From positions 248,001 through 312,000 of the forward strand of contig JAIWNF010000035.1 of the NCBI GenBank assembly GCA_025093555.1: a DNA stretch of 64,000 bases. Direction: 5' to 3'. A model generated the notes under the pieces. That model saw only the letters and a program-made list of their open reading frames with translations, made no database searches and was not told the origin of the DNA. This DNA is from Circinella umbellata. Lineage: Eukaryota > Mucoromycota > Mucoromycetes > Mucorales > Lichtheimiaceae. Shown here piece after piece: positions 11,845 through 23,976 of the stretch. The number at the start of each line of letters is the position of its first letter. Position 1 is the stretch's first letter. The position numbers and the translations under genes are program-made.

Positions 11845-12415
11845 TGTGTACTTTTAATGATATATATGAGTGGTTAATTAAGGAGCGGTATTGTGCTGAT
11901 AACGCTATTACTATAGCTTACATGGTCTAAGAAGTTGTTTGACAACTTTTTATTTGTGGGGTGTCCGTAGCAATTCCCTTTTGAATAAAAAAAAATCGAT
12001 ACTACAATAATAGTTATCAAGATATATTATGTGTAAGGAGAAAAAAATCTAATTAATGTTCGAATTAATAAATTGATTGTTTTCAGAATATCTATGCTTG
12101 TTCAAACAATAATGAAATAAGGTCTATTGCTATCATATGAAGATATTTAAAGAAGCTTAACTTTTCTCATTAAATTACGTTGTATTTAAGGGGTAAATAC
12201 ATAATTAAATATTACTTTAATATATACAATGCTCTATATTTCTACTATTTCATTATTTGTATGTGTTAGATATGTATAATAATCACAACAATGATGAATA
12301 TTGGAGAAAAATATAATATAATAACCCCGCCCCAGGTGAATTCAAAAACAACTTACCGCCAAAGCCACTTACTTCCCCTACAACTCCTTGTTCATTTTCA
12401 TAAATATATATAAAA

Positions 12416-13040
12416 ATGTCATTTTTACAACGATTGTCACGTACAACAGTTTCATCGATTCGCTCGTTCAGCACAGCACGTCCTTTATTTAATGAAACTA
12501 CTACAACTACCACCAACAGCAGCGCTAAAGGATTGAGTCAATTTTTCGAAAATGGTGAAAGTTTACCAAAACAAATCTGGACCGGTAATAATAATAAATA
12601 ATGTTGGAACAACGAAACGAAATAAAAAAAAAGTAAAGAAACTAACTTAATAAAATATTAGGTCGTTCATGGAAAGCAAGTGAATTACGTTTAAAGTCTT
12701 TTGACGATTTGCACAAACTTTGGTATGTACTTCTCAAGGAACGTAATGTACTTGCAACACAACGTGAAGAAGCAAAGCGATTAGGTATCAATAAACAAAT
12801 TTGGTCAAATGCCGGTCGTTTGAAGAAGGTAATTTAATATTAAAATTTTCCATTGATAGAGTTACATATACGAATGTTGTAGATATATAAGTTGGAGGGT
12901 ATATTATAAATCTTTGTATTAATATCTATATTTATTTATAGTGTCAAAAATCTATGGCACGTATCAAATATGTTTTGAATGAACGACAACGTGAATACGA
13001 ACAACTTGTTGGAGAAAAAGCAGCTTCTTCTTCTGCATAA
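12416..13040 (+). CDS. MRPL47: Mitochondrial large-subunit ribosomal protein uL29m
   Basis: Three exons (12416-12584, 12662-12828, 12942-13040) give 144 residues. The first 25 or so are rich in Arg, Ser and Thr with F-S-T-A-R-P, a mitochondrial targeting signal. The family core follows: [21 protein letters not shown], then V-L-L-K-E-R-N and a helix with R-I-K-Y-V-L-N-E-R. This is the uL29/MRP-L47 protein of the mitochondrial 54S subunit, near the polypeptide exit site. Length is shorter than some fungal members, which carry C-terminal extensions. It lies 475 bases upstream of the co-oriented glucosidase I gene, with a CT microsatellite between them. Confidence 0.93.
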
Positions 13041-13251
13041 AATGACGAATATTATTTTTGTTTTCCAGTATATATTATTATCATTGTAATGGACACAACG
13101 CTCTTCTCTTTTTCTCCCTCTTCACTCGCATACCTTTTTGTCCTACAATTTACATTTCCATATTATCATTCTTTTTCTTCTCTCGCTCAAAGAAAAAAAA
13201 CATGCTTTAAGAAAAAGTTGTGAGAAAGCCTAATATTGTTTTTCTCTCTTT

Positions 13252-13255
<4 letters not shown>

Positions 13256-13284
<29 letters not shown>
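13256..13284. repeat. (CT)n microsatellite
   Basis: About 14 uninterrupted CT units in the intergenic space between the uL29m and glucosidase I genes, inside a longer pyrimidine-rich tract that may be part of the downstream promoter. Confidence 0.9.
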
Positions 13285-13287
<3 letters not shown>

Positions 13288-13515
13288 GTGAATAATTAAA
13301 AAAATTATTAGATTATTGTATTGTACATTTCTAATTTGGTTTTAATGGTATTTTACTATGGCAATTATAGATTATATGATACCAAAAATCGGGATCGGTG
13401 CATAAAAATAAATAATGTAAATGTGTGTGTCTATGTGTGTACGACCCTGAGAAATAATTGTTTCTTTTTTTTTTTTTTACCTTTCTTTCTTCATTCTCTT
13501 TAAATATCAAAAAGA

Positions 13516-16500
13516 ATGCCGATACGGTTGTCTTCTGTAGTCGGTTTGGTCATTTCGACTTTTTTACTTTTGCCTGGGGCAAAAAGTTCAATCAGTCCAG
13601 ATGAAGTCGAGTTTATTACTCAAGCCGATCAAGCAGCAAACGCATCACTTTTATGGGGTACTTATCGACCTAATCTTTATTTTGGTACACGTCCACGTCT
13701 TCCAGAATCTGTAATGACTGGAATGATGTGGTTTGATGCAAGTCATGTTCAAGGTTTTCAACGTATGTAAATAGTAAAAAGAAAATGAGTGTGTATATAT
13801 AAAAAAGATATAGATTTTTTTCATCGCAGTGATATTAAGTCTTCCATTTTTTTTTTGACGCGTCTTATAAATATATAGGTGCACGTCATGCTTGTGATCA
13901 AGGAGATGGTATTAATGGATATGGATATAATAAACATGATGGTAGAAGTTATGGACTACAAACAATTAAGGATGGTCCAAGCAATATTGCTATTACAACC
14001 GAGTTTGTTAAAGTTCCTGGTGGTGATCATGGTAAAAAAAAAGAGACCAAAATTCTGTTGATAAGTTACACTTTTTTTTTATATTTATGTTGCTTGGTAA
14101 CACAGATACTTTTCATTTTTTTTTACTTTTTGTTTTGGCAGGTGGTGATTGGGGTGTTCGTATTCATGGTGTTCCAATGAAAGATCATGGTACGTTCCTT
14201 CTTTTTTTTTTTTCCTTTAGATATATTATTAGCCTTCTGTGATTTTTTCTTTGTGATTATTTCAGAGAATTTGTATAAGTTAAAACTAAAAGTATCCAGT
14301 TCCGTCGATCACCAGCATCATTTTTTACATTGGTCTAGAAGGTGAAGGTAGCATGGATATCGTCAGTAAAATGTCAAAAAAGGTAAGTTTTTAAAAGGTT
14401 CAATATTAGAATAAGTAACAGAAATCTAATGGAATTAATTCATATGTATTATGTATATAATATATATAGGGTTTGGAATCACCAGTTCGTCTTGAAGGTG
14501 ATACACCTGATTTGGGTGATTTTGAATTTCAAATTGTTGATGGTAACGTATGATTGCTATTGAAGCCACAGGAACAAAAAAAAAGAACAGATATTCAAGA
14601 TGATTACTAAACAAACATTTATGTATCTTTTTCTATATATCAGGCCCATTGAATGATATTCCTGGTGAAGGTGTTAATCAAGATCTTTCACGTACACAAT
14701 TTTGGGGTGTTTCAACTCAAGAAAATGAAATTTGGAAGGCAAAAGGTTTGTTTATAGCAAAGTATTATATATATATAACATCTGATTTAATAGAAACATT
14801 TATTTATTCATTTATTCAATTTAGATATCGTTATTCCAAAACTTCTTCTTTCAGCAAGGGAAAAGATAATGAAGGAAAATGATCAACAAGCAGCACTTGA
14901 AAAACCATATGCTTATTTTACACTTGAAAACAAATTAACTGAAGAAGATGATGAAATTGCAAACCTTTATGCCTTTCAAAAAGTTTTTAAAGGTGAATTC
15001 CAGGTAAAAAGGGGGGTTTTCATTAAAATATTCAAATATACTTTTTTCTAAATTTTGTCATTTGATATGCTATATAGTTTGATGTCATTTTCCGTTCAGC
15101 AAGTTCTCCAAAAAAGATGAGCAGTACAGTATTTTTTTTCCTTATCTGTTATCATAATGTATATGTATATTCAAATCCATTTAATAGTATTAACTTTTTT
15201 TTTAAAAAAATAATAATCATTATTATCATCGATGATAATATAGGCGAATCTTTGGGATTGGAGTTAAACAAACAACGACAAGGATTTGATACACGATTTG
15301 AACAAGTTTTCCATCTTCAAGAAAAAGGATTTTCAACAAATGAAGTTGAATTTGCTCAATATCTATTAAGCAATCTTCTTGGTGGTGTGGGTTATTTTTA
15401 TGGTTCTTCAGTAATTGATCGTTCCCATCCTCCTATGCAGGATGAAGAAAATTTTGATGGCGCAGCTGCAAGACCTGAACTTACATCACCACAATCATTA
15501 TTTACTGCCACACCAAGTCGCCCTTTTTTCCCACGTGGATTTTATTGGTAAAGTTACAAATAGCTGTAATGTTTTTTTCTTGTTTTACTAATTTTGAATT
15601 TATGCATAAAAAACAGGGATGAAGGCTTCCATCAACTTGTTATAGGAAAATGGGATAATGATTTAAGGTAAAAATCCGAACGAAAATAATATATTGACCT
15701 ACCTAAACAAACACTGGATGTTAACAGGATGACTAATTAATTAAACAACTATACTTTGAAATTAATCTATACTAGTCTTGATATTATTAAACATTGGGTA
15801 TCCCTTATTGATGATAATGGATGGATTGGTCGTGAACAAATTTTGGGTGAAGAAGCACGTAGTAAAGTTCCAGCAGAATTCCAAACACAATTCCCCCATT
15901 ATGGTAATCCACCTACACTGTTTTTAGCTATCACACGTTATGTTCAGCGATTATTACATCATAATGAGGAACAGCAACAACAACACGTTATTGGTGATCA
16001 AAAAGTAATGATGGGTGAAAGCTTTAGTGCTGTTAATACTGATAAGTTACGTACAATGCATTTGGACAACTTAACCATGGCTCGTGTATGGCTCGAATCT
16101 GTATATCCAAAATTGAAACTTAATTGGGAATGGTTCCGTACATTGCAAAAAGGTCATATTCAACGTTTTGGTCGAGAGGCTGATAATGATGAAGCTTATC
16201 GATGGAGAGGTCGTACACCAGAGCATTGTTTGACATCTGGTTTAGATGATTATCCACGTGGTGAACCACCAAATGTTGGTGAGTTGCATGCAGATTTGTT
16301 GGCTTGGATGGCATTTGCCACACGTATGCTCAAAGATATTTCGAGTCATCTCGGACCAAAATATGCCGAAGATGTCAATGAATATACACGCATTGAAAAA
16401 AATATGTTGGATAATCTTGATGCATTGCATTGGAATGAAGAACATCAAATATATTGTGATCAAACTGTTGAAGAGGGTAAGGCTTACATATTAATATAAT

Positions 16501-17220
16501 TTATGATGAGGATGCCCCCAGTAAATCAAAGATGCCGATGAATAATAATAATATTACAATTAGGTAAACCTGTTCATGTGTGCCATAAGGGTTATGTTTC
16601 ATTGATACCTTTTGGTCTTGGGTTAATACCTGTGGATTCTCCTAAATTAGGTGCCACTTTGGACTTAATAGAAGATGAAAAAGAATTATGGTCACCTTAT
16701 GGATTACGTTCATTATCTGCATCTGATCCAAAATACCGAACCGGTGAAGTATATTGGCGAGGACCTATTTGGATGAATATCAATTATCTTACCTTACAAA
16801 GTCTTCATAATGTAAGTTATCTATATATAAAAAGATAAGAAAAAACTGGGAGTTGTATATTATATATACTAATCTTTTTTGGCTACTTTTTATTTTTACT
16901 GTGTAGAACTATATCAATGTTTCTGGACCTTACCAAGAACAAGCTCAGAGAATTTATACCAATTTGCGTAATAATATCATCAAGAACGTATACAAGGTAA
17001 ATATTTTTTTTTAATCGTGTCAAAGCATTTATTTATGATTGGTGTAGTTGTTGTTGCTAATCATATATACTAATGTTGGGTTATATACATATAGGATTAT
17101 CGAAAAACTGGATATGTATGGGAACAATATGATGATGAGACTGGTGAAGGAAAACGAGTCCATCCTTTCACTGGTTGGACTAGTTTGGTCTTACTCATTA
17201 TGGGTGAAGAATATTCTTAA
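13516..17220 (+). CDS. CWH41: Mannosyl-oligosaccharide glucosidase (processing alpha-glucosidase I, GH63)
   Basis: Fourteen exons sum to 2451 nt (816 residues): 13516-13762, 13879-14031, 14142-14189, 14300-14382, 14470-14542, 14644-14745, 14825-15003, 15078-15123, 15244-15547, 15617-15667, 15776-16476, 16564-16811, 16907-16996, 17095-17220. The protein is an ER-luminal enzyme that trims the outermost alpha-1,2-glucose from the N-glycan precursor. An N-terminal hydrophobic signal or anchor is followed by the N-terminal beta domain ([19 protein letters not shown]). The (alpha/alpha)6 catalytic domain has F-F-P-R-G-F-Y then W-D-E-G-F-H at about 412-417, where family acidic catalytic residues lie, and L-D-I-I-x-H-W, G-W-I-x-R-E-Q-I-L-G. 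The C terminus has [14 protein letters not shown], the usual family end. The acceptor at 14299 is chosen for frame, since an AG at 14265 would break it. The exon 8 donor GTACAG at 15124 is likewise inferred from phase. Confidence 0.95.
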
Positions 17221-18021
17221 ATTACCTTATCGTTCACTATTTTTGGTTGCTGACATATCCTATTATTCAATAATAAAAAAAGACATAAATAATGTGAAAC
17301 CATTTTTTATAAAGTTCCATTGTTCTGGTTAGAATATAGTAGTTGTGGGCGTCGTATTCCCTAAAAGCAAATAAACAAGTATAATCAGTATGAATTTCCC
17401 CCCTCCTTCTGATACGTATCATATGTACTAAGTAGATCAAATTCAATTATTCTCCTTCATTTAATATGAGAAAATGTTATTCGGCTCGCCTTTAATTTGT
17501 CTATTATATAAGTCAATCTTTTCTTCTTACCGAAGTAGGATGAATATGTGAATAGGTGTATATGATAATAGGTGTATCGCGTGTACTATTTAGATGATGC
17601 AGTATTCTAATTACAGTGCATATCATACTCTTTCTTTCCTCAATAAGCTTATATAAATATAGGATCCATAAATATATACTACGTACGTAACACTCGTTTG
17701 CCATTATATTATATGCCACTTTTTTATTTTTTAATTTATTCCGCTCAGTTTGATCATAAATCACATATGGAAAATAATAAATAAAAAAAAGTTACTATTA
17801 TTTGAATTGATAGCGAAGCGAAAAAAGCATGTTAAAAAAAGAGGGTAATGATGCTATCTAAAAAATATTGCGACAAGATGCCAGTGAAAGGGTAGGCAGT
17901 TTAAGGGATTGAAGAATATATATACACATATATCTATCTATTAAGACAAATTATTAACAAAAAAAAAAGTGTATGTATGTGCTTGTAAAAGGGTAGGTAA
18001 AAAAAAATGAAGGGAGTTTAT
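17221..18021. other. Intergenic region between convergent glucosidase I and Xrn1 genes
   Basis: About 800 bases of 3' flanking sequence for two convergent genes. It is AT-rich, with a TACGTACGTA palindrome near 17682 and no supported coding signal. Confidence 0.6.
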
Positions 18022-21000
18022 TTATTGCATTTCTTTTTGATTATTTTTTCGTTTAAAATTACTGTTATGATGATGGTTGTTATTCCGTTGATTATTGCGT
18101 GGATGATATTGATTATCGTGTCGTTTGTTGGTAGACTGATGATGATGCTGTTGATCTGTTTCATTAGGTTGATGAGCAAATGATGGATAGGATAAATTGA
18201 TGACACTCCAAAATGGAAGAGAAAGACCACGGAAATCAGAACATCTACCACCAAGATTAGTACCACCCATAAATGTGCTGTCAAAAACTACATCAATCAC
18301 TGTTTCTTGTAAGCCCACAACAGTGCCACGGAAACCAAGTGGAACAGCACCTGCTTCAAGAGCATAGATAATACGGTCACCCAATTTGAAGGATTGACTG
18401 TGAAGTTTTACTTCAGCATCGGCAGGTTTAAGTAAAACAGTACGTGGAACATGTTGGATGACAACTTTTTTAAACTGCAAGTCGTCGTATTCATCATTGT
18501 ATTGAGTTGCTAGATCTTCAATTAATTTGACAAATGGCTAAATATGTGGATGAATGTATTATTTGTTTGTTTAGTATATTTGATTGGATTATTTTCAAAA
18601 ATTATCAACTTCATTGAAGAAAAAGAAAAAAAAATGAACATACTTCTTCAAGTTCTTCAGTTGTTAATGCTGCTCGGGGGAGTTCATCCACTTTGTTTTC
18701 CTTGAGCCATTCACGCATTTTTTGAACTTCTTTGGATCCATTTTCAGACCAGACCAAATCATGTACTTGTAGCATACCTATTTTTTTTACCGAATATTTA
18801 CATTTTAGATGTTTTGATACAATTTTAAATTAAACAAAAGTCATGTATATATACAAGTTACAATAAAATCTTACCTCCTCCTTTCTTTGAATGAAGTAAA
18901 CCGACAAACTTGGGGAATGCACGCATATAGCTGACAATCAATTCAATAGCCTTGGCTGAGTATTCCCATTGACCATTATGATTCTTACGAGTATAACCAA
19001 CCACTTTTTGTTGTTTGGCTTCAAATTTGAGATTTAATCCAAGATTAACTCGTTGAAGACCCTTACTTTGTACTGATAAGGAAGAAGTGATTTTGGACAA
19101 AACCAAACCATCAATACCCAATTGTTGGGCAACAGCATAAGAAGGAGTATATTCAACTGTTTCAGTTTGTTTACGAGCTACAGCACGACCAAAAGAAGGT
19201 TCATTTCGATGGCGAGCATCATTAGGAACAATCATTTGCAAGTTGACTGTTTCTGCATTCTTATTGTTACCGTGACCCATAATGGTACCAAGGGCACCAT
19301 ACAACGTGCTTCCCAAAAAGAAAGCTTTACTTTGTACTGGGAATTCTTCTTGAATCGGTGGTGGAGGACGTTCCACATAACGTTCATCAGGATTAGAAAT
19401 TTTGGTGACGACGGTTTGTAAAGGAATCAAATCCTCTTGGGCTGGATTAACGTATTCTTTCACGTAAGCTCCGGTATCTGTCTTTTTCATACCACGTAAT
19501 GTACAGATATGAAGACCAATTTCAGTTTTACCAACCTCAAGACCGAATCGTTTACTCGACATGTATTCAACACGACCAATACGTTTACGCCATTCCTCCT
19601 TCTCGTCGTCATCAAGCAGATGTTCACGAATTTGTTTCTTCTTGCCAACAACCTTGATGTAGTATTTGGCATGGCTGTTGGATACGCCAATAATAACACC
19701 TTCTTGTAAATATGGGTAATCTGATAAGAAATTTTTTTATTTATTTTAGTTGAAGGTGAGTGATCATTAATGAAATAAACCAAGATTCATTATTCTTATT
19801 TTGTTTTGTATTTTTCAATACTTACTGGCATAAACACGTTTATAGAGTAATGATTTTGCAATCTCTTCAATGTTGGCATCCTCGTAGCGGTTCTTGAGTG
19901 TTACAACCATTGTTTCATTTCTAAAAAGCGTACACAGATAGAAAAAAGGTTAAATATACATCACTATGGTAACTCAATTCTTCTTCGAATTAATTTATAG
20001 AAAAAAAAACAAAATAAAATTATTTACCTGCTCTCAGTTTGGAACACGTTGACATTATGAAAACGAAGTTCTCCAGTATGTGGAATCGTATTGAGAGATG
20101 GGAAACCGGCCAAAGCATCCTTACCCAACTTGACACCTTCACATAAAGTCTTGTTTAATTTAAGACCATTGCCCAGAGTAGGTAAGTGGAAGATTATTTC
20201 ACGTGACATACAGTGATGGATATCAGGGAAAACACCTGGCAAAGGACTTGGGTAGGTAATTCCTTCACCATCATTTTTGGCAGCAAGTGATGGATCATAG
20301 ACAACTTTATAAGATTTACCAAATTCAGATCTTTGTCGTTCCTCTTTAGATAATCGATGTTCATAAGTTTTCATGGCTTCTAAAAGTCGGTTTTCATCAA
20401 TAAAAGGAATTTTGACAACGGCTTCCCATTCTTGTCGTTTGCCATTCAAATCCATTTCAAAATCACGAGGATAGAAATCAAGGATAGCAGATGTGGTGCT
20501 TGTCATTAATTCCTATAACAGTAATAAAAAATATTAGTGAAATGGTTCACTACGAACATTTTACACTATATATATGTATAATACAGGTTTCCTCTTCCTA
20601 CCACTTCCCATCCCCCCAAAAAAATTACTTACTCGATATGCGGCTGGTAACAATCTCTTGCTCAAAGTAGGTAAAACACCCATTAATTGTTCATAAGGAC
20701 GGAATGGTTTTCCAAGATCAAACTTTATATCTTGATATTTTTCAAGACCAACCAAATCCGAAATCTTTGGGGCATAATGATAAGGGAAAAACCAACCCCA
20801 TGAAGCCACACCATTGTAATAATAATGTAAGACCCATTGAATACCTGTAATATATTCTCTTCTTAATTTTTCCATTTGTTCTTCATTATCAATATTGATA
20901 TTCATTTTTTCCTGAACGATGAAGTAAAAAATGATGATCAGTGTAAGTTATTCTCCTTTTTTTCTGTGTATACTTATTTATTTGTTTGTAACACCAAAAT

Positions 21001-23190
21001 ATAAAAATAAAAAATTAGGAACACTTACTAAATAATATTGACGCTTCCATTCTTTATGATCTCCATCATACTTTTCTTGTTCAATCCTTGAAAGCTCTTC
21101 TTCTGTCATTTCATCCTTGATTACTTTGGCATTTTCATATTTTTGTAAAACACGATCTCTTGCAGCAATGGCTTCTTCATCAAATTCTTCATCTTCTTCT
21201 GATGTATCTTCTTCGCCTTCTTCATTTTCATAAAATTCGATATAAACATGTTTTGAATTATCTTCATTGGAATATTCAGTTGAATGATGCAAATTGAAGT
21301 CATTGGCTACTGTTTCGATAAATCGACGATCACGTGCATTAAGGCTAGCAGGGAAATGTAATTGACCTGGGTTGGCTGGACTATGTTCCATAATAAATTC
21401 TTTGATTTTGGCAAATAATCCCTTTTGTGTTTCGGTAATGGCTATTACATGAATTTGGGTATTTCATAATTAGTTTCATATTTTTTCTATATAATCCTAT
21501 GCAGCTTGAATACGGATATACATTGTAATTACCCACACAACGCTCGTAGACCGTAACGCCTTTTAATTATTTGTATAATGTAAACTTACTTAATTCACCC
21601 TTCTTTTTCTTTTCCATATCGTGCAATAATTCTCGTTCTGTAGCACCACCTTCTTGCTTGCCTTGCAAGTAAATCAAATCTTCGCGTTCAGCTTCAAAAG
21701 CTTCCAATTCAACTTCTTTATTCAATTGAGTTAAAATAATTTGCAATCGTTTCATGTTAACATCACCACCATCTTGAAGATATCCATCAAAGTTTGGAAG
21801 TGTCTTTTTATAAATATTGAACATAAGACCAAGAGCACCATCATGAATATGTAAACTGGGTAAATGAGGTATGAAATCATTGCCGACGAAAAGAGCCAAT
21901 AAGATAAAGTCATCCAAAACCCGCTCCAAATCGTATTTGAATGGTAAAGAATCTTTCATGGAAACAAATTCCAAATCAAGGTATTCACGTAATAAGGACA
22001 GATGCATCAAATAAAATTTTTGATTATCAAGACTAAATCATATAAATATTTATATCAGTGAAAATCTCTCTCTCTCTTTCTCTCTCTCTCCTTTTTCTCC
22101 CTTCCTCATGATCCTGATCTTTTTTTTATCTTTTTTTTCTTACGTTGTCTTTTTCTTGGAAGCTTGTCGACCAAAAGTGACTTCTTCACGTAATAATGCA
22201 AAGTGTGGATCATGACTTAATAAACCAAGCATAATAAGATCAGCATCAAGACCATATAAACAATGTCTTGTATTAGGATTATATTCAGGTTGTGCTTTTG
22301 ACAAACGAATGTATTCCATAATCTTATGCTCTCCTTCACCCGGAACTTCAGGACCTGATAAAATAACCTCTACACCACGCCAATTGGCATCTTCAGATAC
22401 TTTTTTACTAATGAAATATCTCAATTCAGCTGTTAATTTGGTCATAAACTCGGTACCTATATATACATACATTGACACATTTTGTTAAATATACATAAAA
22501 CGACACTTTTGCTCTTTGCATACGTCTTTTACAAAAAGAATATTATAAATTAAAACCACGTACCAGGAGTAATACAATTACTATCAAAAGGTGGTTCTTC
22601 TGGTAATTCTTCACCTTTAGCTAATGCTTTTTCTCGAGTTACTTCTGCTTCTTGTGCTGTACGAAAACGTCTGGATCGTTGTTGATTCATTTTAGCTCTT
22701 GGAGCAACACCATCGATAGCCAAGAAAAATACTTTTTTAGGTTTAATCTTTGCAAATATATGATCCACATAATTGAAAATGCCAATCCAAATCTCTTCTT
22801 CAGAAATACGATAGTGAGCACTTGCATTATTGTTATGCGAACAATTATGTACAATGCCATTCATGTCAAGATACAAGTTATCTATTTATATAATGTGTAT
22901 ATTTATATGAATGTTAATATTATATAAAGACAAAGAAAAACCTTAAGCAACCGTTTGTGTTATGGTTGTTATGGTGTGTGTGCGTGTAAATACATTACCA
23001 AACTCGGGTATCCTGTTCTGCATGATTAATTGCGAGCACATCGGATACCGTTCGCTAGTATTATTATTATTGTTATGGAGATAAAAACAGTAACACCAGT
23101 TAATAAAATATACGGTTAGCAGTATTAATAGCGTGTGTAATGAAACGATATACAATACCTCATCCATCTGAAAAACTTGGGAATACCCAT
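18022..23190 (-). CDS. XRN1: Cytoplasmic 5'-3' exoribonuclease 1
   Basis: Twelve minus-strand exons (23190-23159, 23054-22999, 22881-22564, 22456-22144, 22032-21590, 21441-21029, 20911-20633, 20512-20028, 19920-19826, 19720-18875, 18777-18644, 18537-18022) sum to 3930 nt, 1309 residues. It degrades decapped 5'-monophosphate mRNA. The start MGIPKFFRW and S-E-R-Y-P are Xrn1 signatures. L-D-M-N-G-I-V-H-N-C has Asp at residue 35, the position of an essential active-site Asp in yeast Xrn1. L-D-A-D-L-I-M-L-G-L and F-V-G-N-D-F-I-P-H-L complete the metal-binding set. Later blocks include A-Y-R-x-L-M, D-F-Y-P-R-D-F and W-E-A-V-V-K-I-P-F-I-D-E, then the PAZ/Tudor, KOW and winged-helix regions. An SH3-like segment (L-G-D-R-I-I-Y-A-L-E-A-G-A-V-P) comes near the end. 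The protein is some 200 residues shorter than yeast Xrn1 and ends in a His/Asn/Gln-rich tail. Xrn2/Rat1 is less likely because of this C-terminal domain order. Confidence 0.97.
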
Positions 23191-23976
23191 TGTTATTATG
23201 TTATGCAAGTAAAATAAAGAAAGATAAAAGTGACGCGGCTGGGAAAGAAGTTGCTTTTTTTTTATTTCATTTTTTTAAAGCACAGTTTCAAAAAGAAAAT
23301 TCTTGTGTAACCATAAGTTGTCATCCTTTGCTAGTTTTTTTTGACAGTGTGAGTGGAAACATGACAACGATCATTTAATACTCTTCCAAAGTTCAAATAA
23401 AATAGCTGAATTATATAACTAATATTATATTATTTACTACTTGGTTATATGTATAATAGCAGTGACCATATTATATATACAGTCATTTTTTTTTTGAAAA
23501 AATATGTCTTCCATATTTTACTAAACAGCTTTGTCGAATCAAATTGAAGATTCACGCCGCAGTAGTATACCGCAGTTCACCGCAAAACGGTTTCTTCAAC
23601 CGCAGTATGAGAAAACAATAACGGAATATTTTAACTATATTTATATTATTTTATATTTTATATTTACATTGATTTAAAAGATAAAAAAAACAAAGAAGAA
23701 GAAAAAGAATACCATCCTACTCCAAATAGGTAAAAGGGGTAAAATAAAAAAGGGTCAAAATATGCAACATTTATATATAAACATATGTATATGAAATGGG
23801 TCATGTAGTATGAAATGAGTAAAGAGATAATGATGATATGATTGTGAGTTAGGAAAGCGAATATGTATCCAAAATGATTGTATGTGTATGTAGTTTGCTT
23901 TGTAAAGTTTATAAGAGTCTGGTTAATAAAAAAAGGGGGAGCAGGGGAATACCTTTTTTTTGGTATGTATATTTTG
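23191..23976. other. Intergenic region upstream of Xrn1
   Basis: About 790 bases between the Xrn1 start and the 3' end of the SP-RING gene. It contains a patch of four CCGCA-led units at 23557-23608 (listed separately) and a short open frame at 23190-23378 with no family resemblance. This is probably the Xrn1 promoter plus the 3' region of the neighbouring gene. Confidence 0.5.
23557..23608. repeat. Degenerate CCGCAGT direct repeats
   Basis: Four units beginning CCGCA (three of them CCGCAGT) occur within 52 bases, about 370-420 bases upstream of the Xrn1 start codon. They are GC-rich against an AT-rich background. They could be clustered factor binding sites or a decayed repeat; the sequence alone does not decide. 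Confidence 0.5.

Noticed and set aside
14266..14299. Alternative acceptor at 14265 for glucosidase I exon 4
   Set aside because: Using it shifts the frame and reaches a stop before the conserved I-I-F-Y-I-G-L-E-G block; the acceptor at 14299 keeps phase 1 and the family sequence.
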